Shown: one piece after another, positions 62,504 to 64,000 of the stretch
How the letters are laid out: the number at the start of each line of letters is the position of its first letter
Position numbering within the stretch: the first letter of the stretch is position 1
Assembly (NCBI RefSeq): GCF_020171465.1
Contig: NZ_JAIUZR010000003.1
Span: 1,240,001-1,304,000 of the forward strand
Direction: 5' to 3'
From: Lutimonas saemankumensis
GTDB taxonomy: Bacteria > Bacteroidota > Bacteroidia > Flavobacteriales > Flavobacteriaceae
DNA: 64,000 bases
Notes under the pieces: generated by a model
What the model saw: only the letters and a program-made list of their open reading frames with translations
The model's database searches: none
What the model was told of the DNA's origin: nothing
Program-made: the position numbers and the translations under genes

Positions 62504-63153
62504 TGTTTCATAAAGAAGGTTTCAAGATTATATTGATAAGCGCCCTCATCGTGGTGGGCGGAATTTTATTAGTTGACAATTTCATCTCAAACTACTGGCT
62601 TCAAAAATCCCTGATGATTCTTCTGCTGGTTTTCTTTATACTCATCCTGCAGTTTTTTAGGGATCCCAAGAGAAATACCGTTTTGGATGACAATCATATT
62701 ATTGCACCGGCTGATGGAAAAGTAGTGGTCATTGAGGAGGTTGTAGAAAAGGAATACTTCCAGGAGAAAAGACGTCAGATATCAATATTCATGTCACCAC
62801 TCAATGTCCACGTAACTCGATATCCTGTTTCAGGCCTTGTAAAATACAGCAAATATCATCCAGGAAAATATCTGGTTGCCTGGCACCCGAAATCCTCTGA
62901 AGAAAATGAAAGAACAACGATTGTAATTGAAAATAAAGTTTCCGGAGAAATACTTTATCGTCAAATTGCTGGAGCTCTGGCCCGAAGGATCGTAAACTAT
63001 GCGAAATCAAATAATCAGGTGATTCAGGGTGAAGATGCCGGATTTATTAAGTTTGGTTCCAGAATAGATATTTTTGTACCTTTGGAGATGAAGATTGAAG
63101 TGAAACTAGACCAAAAAACAAGAGGTGGTGAAACCATCTTGGCCTCTAAATAA
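62503..63153 (+). CDS. psd: Phosphatidylserine decarboxylase, short type
   Basis: A 216-residue proenzyme that decarboxylates phosphatidylserine to phosphatidylethanolamine. It self-cleaves to form a pyruvoyl group at a serine; here the site is FGSRI with Ser186, the archaeal-type GSR and not the GST of E. coli. One or two N-terminal membrane helices, then QFFRDPKR, APADGKVVVIEEV and MSPLNVHVTRYP are seen. It overlaps cdsA and the ACBP gene by one base each. Confidence 0.93.
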   Translation: MFHKEGFKIILISALIVVGGILLVDNFISNYWLQKSLMILLLVFFILILQFFRDPKRNTVLDDNHIIAPADGKVVVIEEVVEKEYFQEKRRQISIFMSPLNVHVTRYPVSGLVKYSKYHPGKYLVAWHPKSSEENERTTIVIENKVSGEILYRQIAGALARRIVNYAKSNNQVIQGEDAGFIKFGSRIDIFVPLEMKIEVKLDQKTRGGETILASK

Positions 63154-63422
63154 TGGATGATCTGGACAGAAGATTTAAAAAGGCTTTTGACATTGCATCG
63201 GCCATGACAAAAAAGTTGCCGCCAGACATCATGCTTCAATTTTATTCCTACTACAAACATGCAACCACAAAAGACTCTATGGTTATTCCATCGGGAAATG
63301 ACATGGTTCGTAACGCATTCAAATTAAACGCTTATTTTCAGATAGCCAATATATCGGCGGATGATGCGAAAAAAGAATATATAAAACTGGTTGAAAAATA
63401 TACCGGTAAAAAAGTTGAATAA
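63153..63422 (+). CDS. Acyl-CoA-binding protein
   Basis: An 89-residue four-helix protein of the ACBP family, which binds medium- and long-chain acyl-CoA and is common in eukaryotes but rare in bacteria outside a few phyla. Conserved: FDIASAMTKKLPPDIMLQFY, YYKHATTKDS and the C-terminal EYIKLVEKY. Linked here to cdsA and psd by single-base overlaps, it may deliver or buffer acyl-CoA for phospholipid synthesis. Confidence 0.92.
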   Translation: MDDLDRRFKKAFDIASAMTKKLPPDIMLQFYSYYKHATTKDSMVIPSGNDMVRNAFKLNAYFQIANISADDAKKEYIKLVEKYTGKKVE

Positions 63423-63453
63423 ATAGAATTACTACTAAATTAAAACTAAGAAA

Positions 63454-64000
63454 ATGAAAAAGATCACACACTTTTCACTTGTCATGTTTATGGCTATTTC
63501 CTTGACCTATTGTTCGAAGGAAAAAAAGGAAACAACGGATGCTGTTAAAGACGATACAGCTAAAATTTCAGTGAATAAAGATTTGTCCTCTGTTACCTGG
63601 ACTGCCTATAAAACAACTGACAAAATTCCTGTAAAGGGAACATTTAAAGAGATCAATGTTTTGAAGGCAAATAACGGATCTACCGGGGTTGAGGCACTGG
63701 AAGGATTTGAATTTGAGGTCCCTGTATCAAGTATTTATTCAAAGGATACAATACGCGACGGTAAACTTCAAAGATTCTTTTTTGCCGTAATGGAAAACTC
63801 AATGAAGTTAAAAGGTAAGTTTCAGATACAGGATGACAGCAATGGAAATATTGCATTCACGATGAATGGATTGACAAAAGACCTTCCTTTTACTTACGAG
63901 ATTGACAAAGACACAATCAATATTAATGCGACGATGGACCTGAACACATGGCAGGCACAAAAAGCAGTGGAATCCATAAATGAGGCATGCCTGGAACTTC
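63454..64000 (+). CDS. YceI-like lipoprotein (3' end outside window)
   Basis: The first 182 codons are in the window; the frame runs off the end. The signal peptide ends in a lipobox with Cys20 (ISLTYCSK), so it should be a lipoprotein. The mature part shows the YceI pattern: SSVTWTAYKTTDKIPVKGTF, FEFEVPVSSIYSKDTIRDGK and a lipocalin-like series of strands, with FAVMENSMKLKGKFQ following. YceI proteins bind isoprenoid-type lipids. It starts 31 bases after the ACBP stop, probably the same transcript. Confidence 0.8.
   Translation, partial: MKKITHFSLVMFMAISLTYCSKEKKETTDAVKDDTAKISVNKDLSSVTWTAYKTTDKIPVKGTFKEINVLKANNGSTGVEALEGFEFEVPVSSIYSKDTIRDGKLQRFFFAVMENSMKLKGKFQIQDDSNGNIAFTMNGLTKDLPFTYEIDKDTININATMDLNTWQAQKAVESINEACLEL

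Overview
This window looks like a chromosomal segment from a marine member of the Flavobacteriaceae (phylum Bacteroidota). The evidence is: AT-rich intergenic DNA; start codons with no purine-rich Shine-Dalgarno; many upstream matches to the Bacteroidota -7 promoter element TAnnTTTG; a type IX secretion sorting domain; flavobacterial families (DUF5606, a cysteine-less DUF164 protein, a short serine decarboxylase plus acyl-CoA-binding protein pair, the pyrB/STAS-like/rnz cluster); and Na+-linked transporters (NhaA, DASS, AGCS, CaCA). I cannot name the species from sequence alone.

Layout. 1-1229: the C-terminus of a P-type cation ATPase, then a CaCA cation exchanger. 1483-6844: two minus-strand tRNA-Pro genes (GGG and TGG) bracket a plus-strand pair, a membrane-anchored pentaheme cytochrome c with a TPR tail and a CRTAC1/ASPIC-UnbV FG-GAP lipoprotein. 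Two and a half copies of a 135-bp hairpin-rich tandem repeat follow. 7251-9796: trxB and a DASS anion transporter. 9813-13242: two abutting DUF368 membrane proteins (a family linked to undecaprenyl-phosphate recycling) and a TPR protein. 13402-16577: pyrR, pyrB, a STAS-like protein, an almost naked T9SS sorting domain and rnz. 17152-24459: an AGCS symporter, an HhH protein, an acyl-CoA dehydrogenase, a minus-strand glycosyltransferase/Sua5/CCA-transferase group, and dapD. 24567-29610: ruvX-def-DUF5606-mazG, a secreted hydrolase, a Nif3-like protein and a DUF164 coiled coil. 29658-32006: a monoheme cytochrome/FG-GAP lipoprotein convergent with a UbiA-like membrane protein. 32123-37807: gcvP, pdhA and pdhC (no pdhB beside them). 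37928-44412: nhaA, a CPA2/RCK antiporter, a LysM plus binding-protein-fold protein, and guaA. 44499-48693: small secreted proteins, including two tandem paralogues, then dnaK. 48931-54463: a GHL10 glycoside hydrolase, yaaA, an RluD-type synthase, a PASTA protein, ddl and coaD. 54480-58560: a SulP permease, a NUDIX protein, pyrE, an SRPBCC protein and birA. 58636-64000: rsfS, ftsH, a LUD protein, cdsA, psd, ACBP and a YceI-like lipoprotein cut by the window end.

Most of the window is housekeeping: pyrimidine salvage and synthesis, cell-envelope precursors (Ddl, PASTA, DapD, DUF368, GHL10), phospholipid synthesis (CdsA, Psd, ACBP), protein quality control (DnaK, FtsH, Def, RsfS) and central carbon metabolism (PDH, glycine cleavage). 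The best candidates for undescribed biology are the heme/FG-GAP cassette between the two tRNA-Pro genes together with its monoheme relative at 29658, the stand-alone T9SS sorting-domain protein, the DUF368 pair, and the -24/-12-like promoter in front of dnaK. I see no CRISPR array, insertion sequence, integrase, prophage or recognisable defence system.
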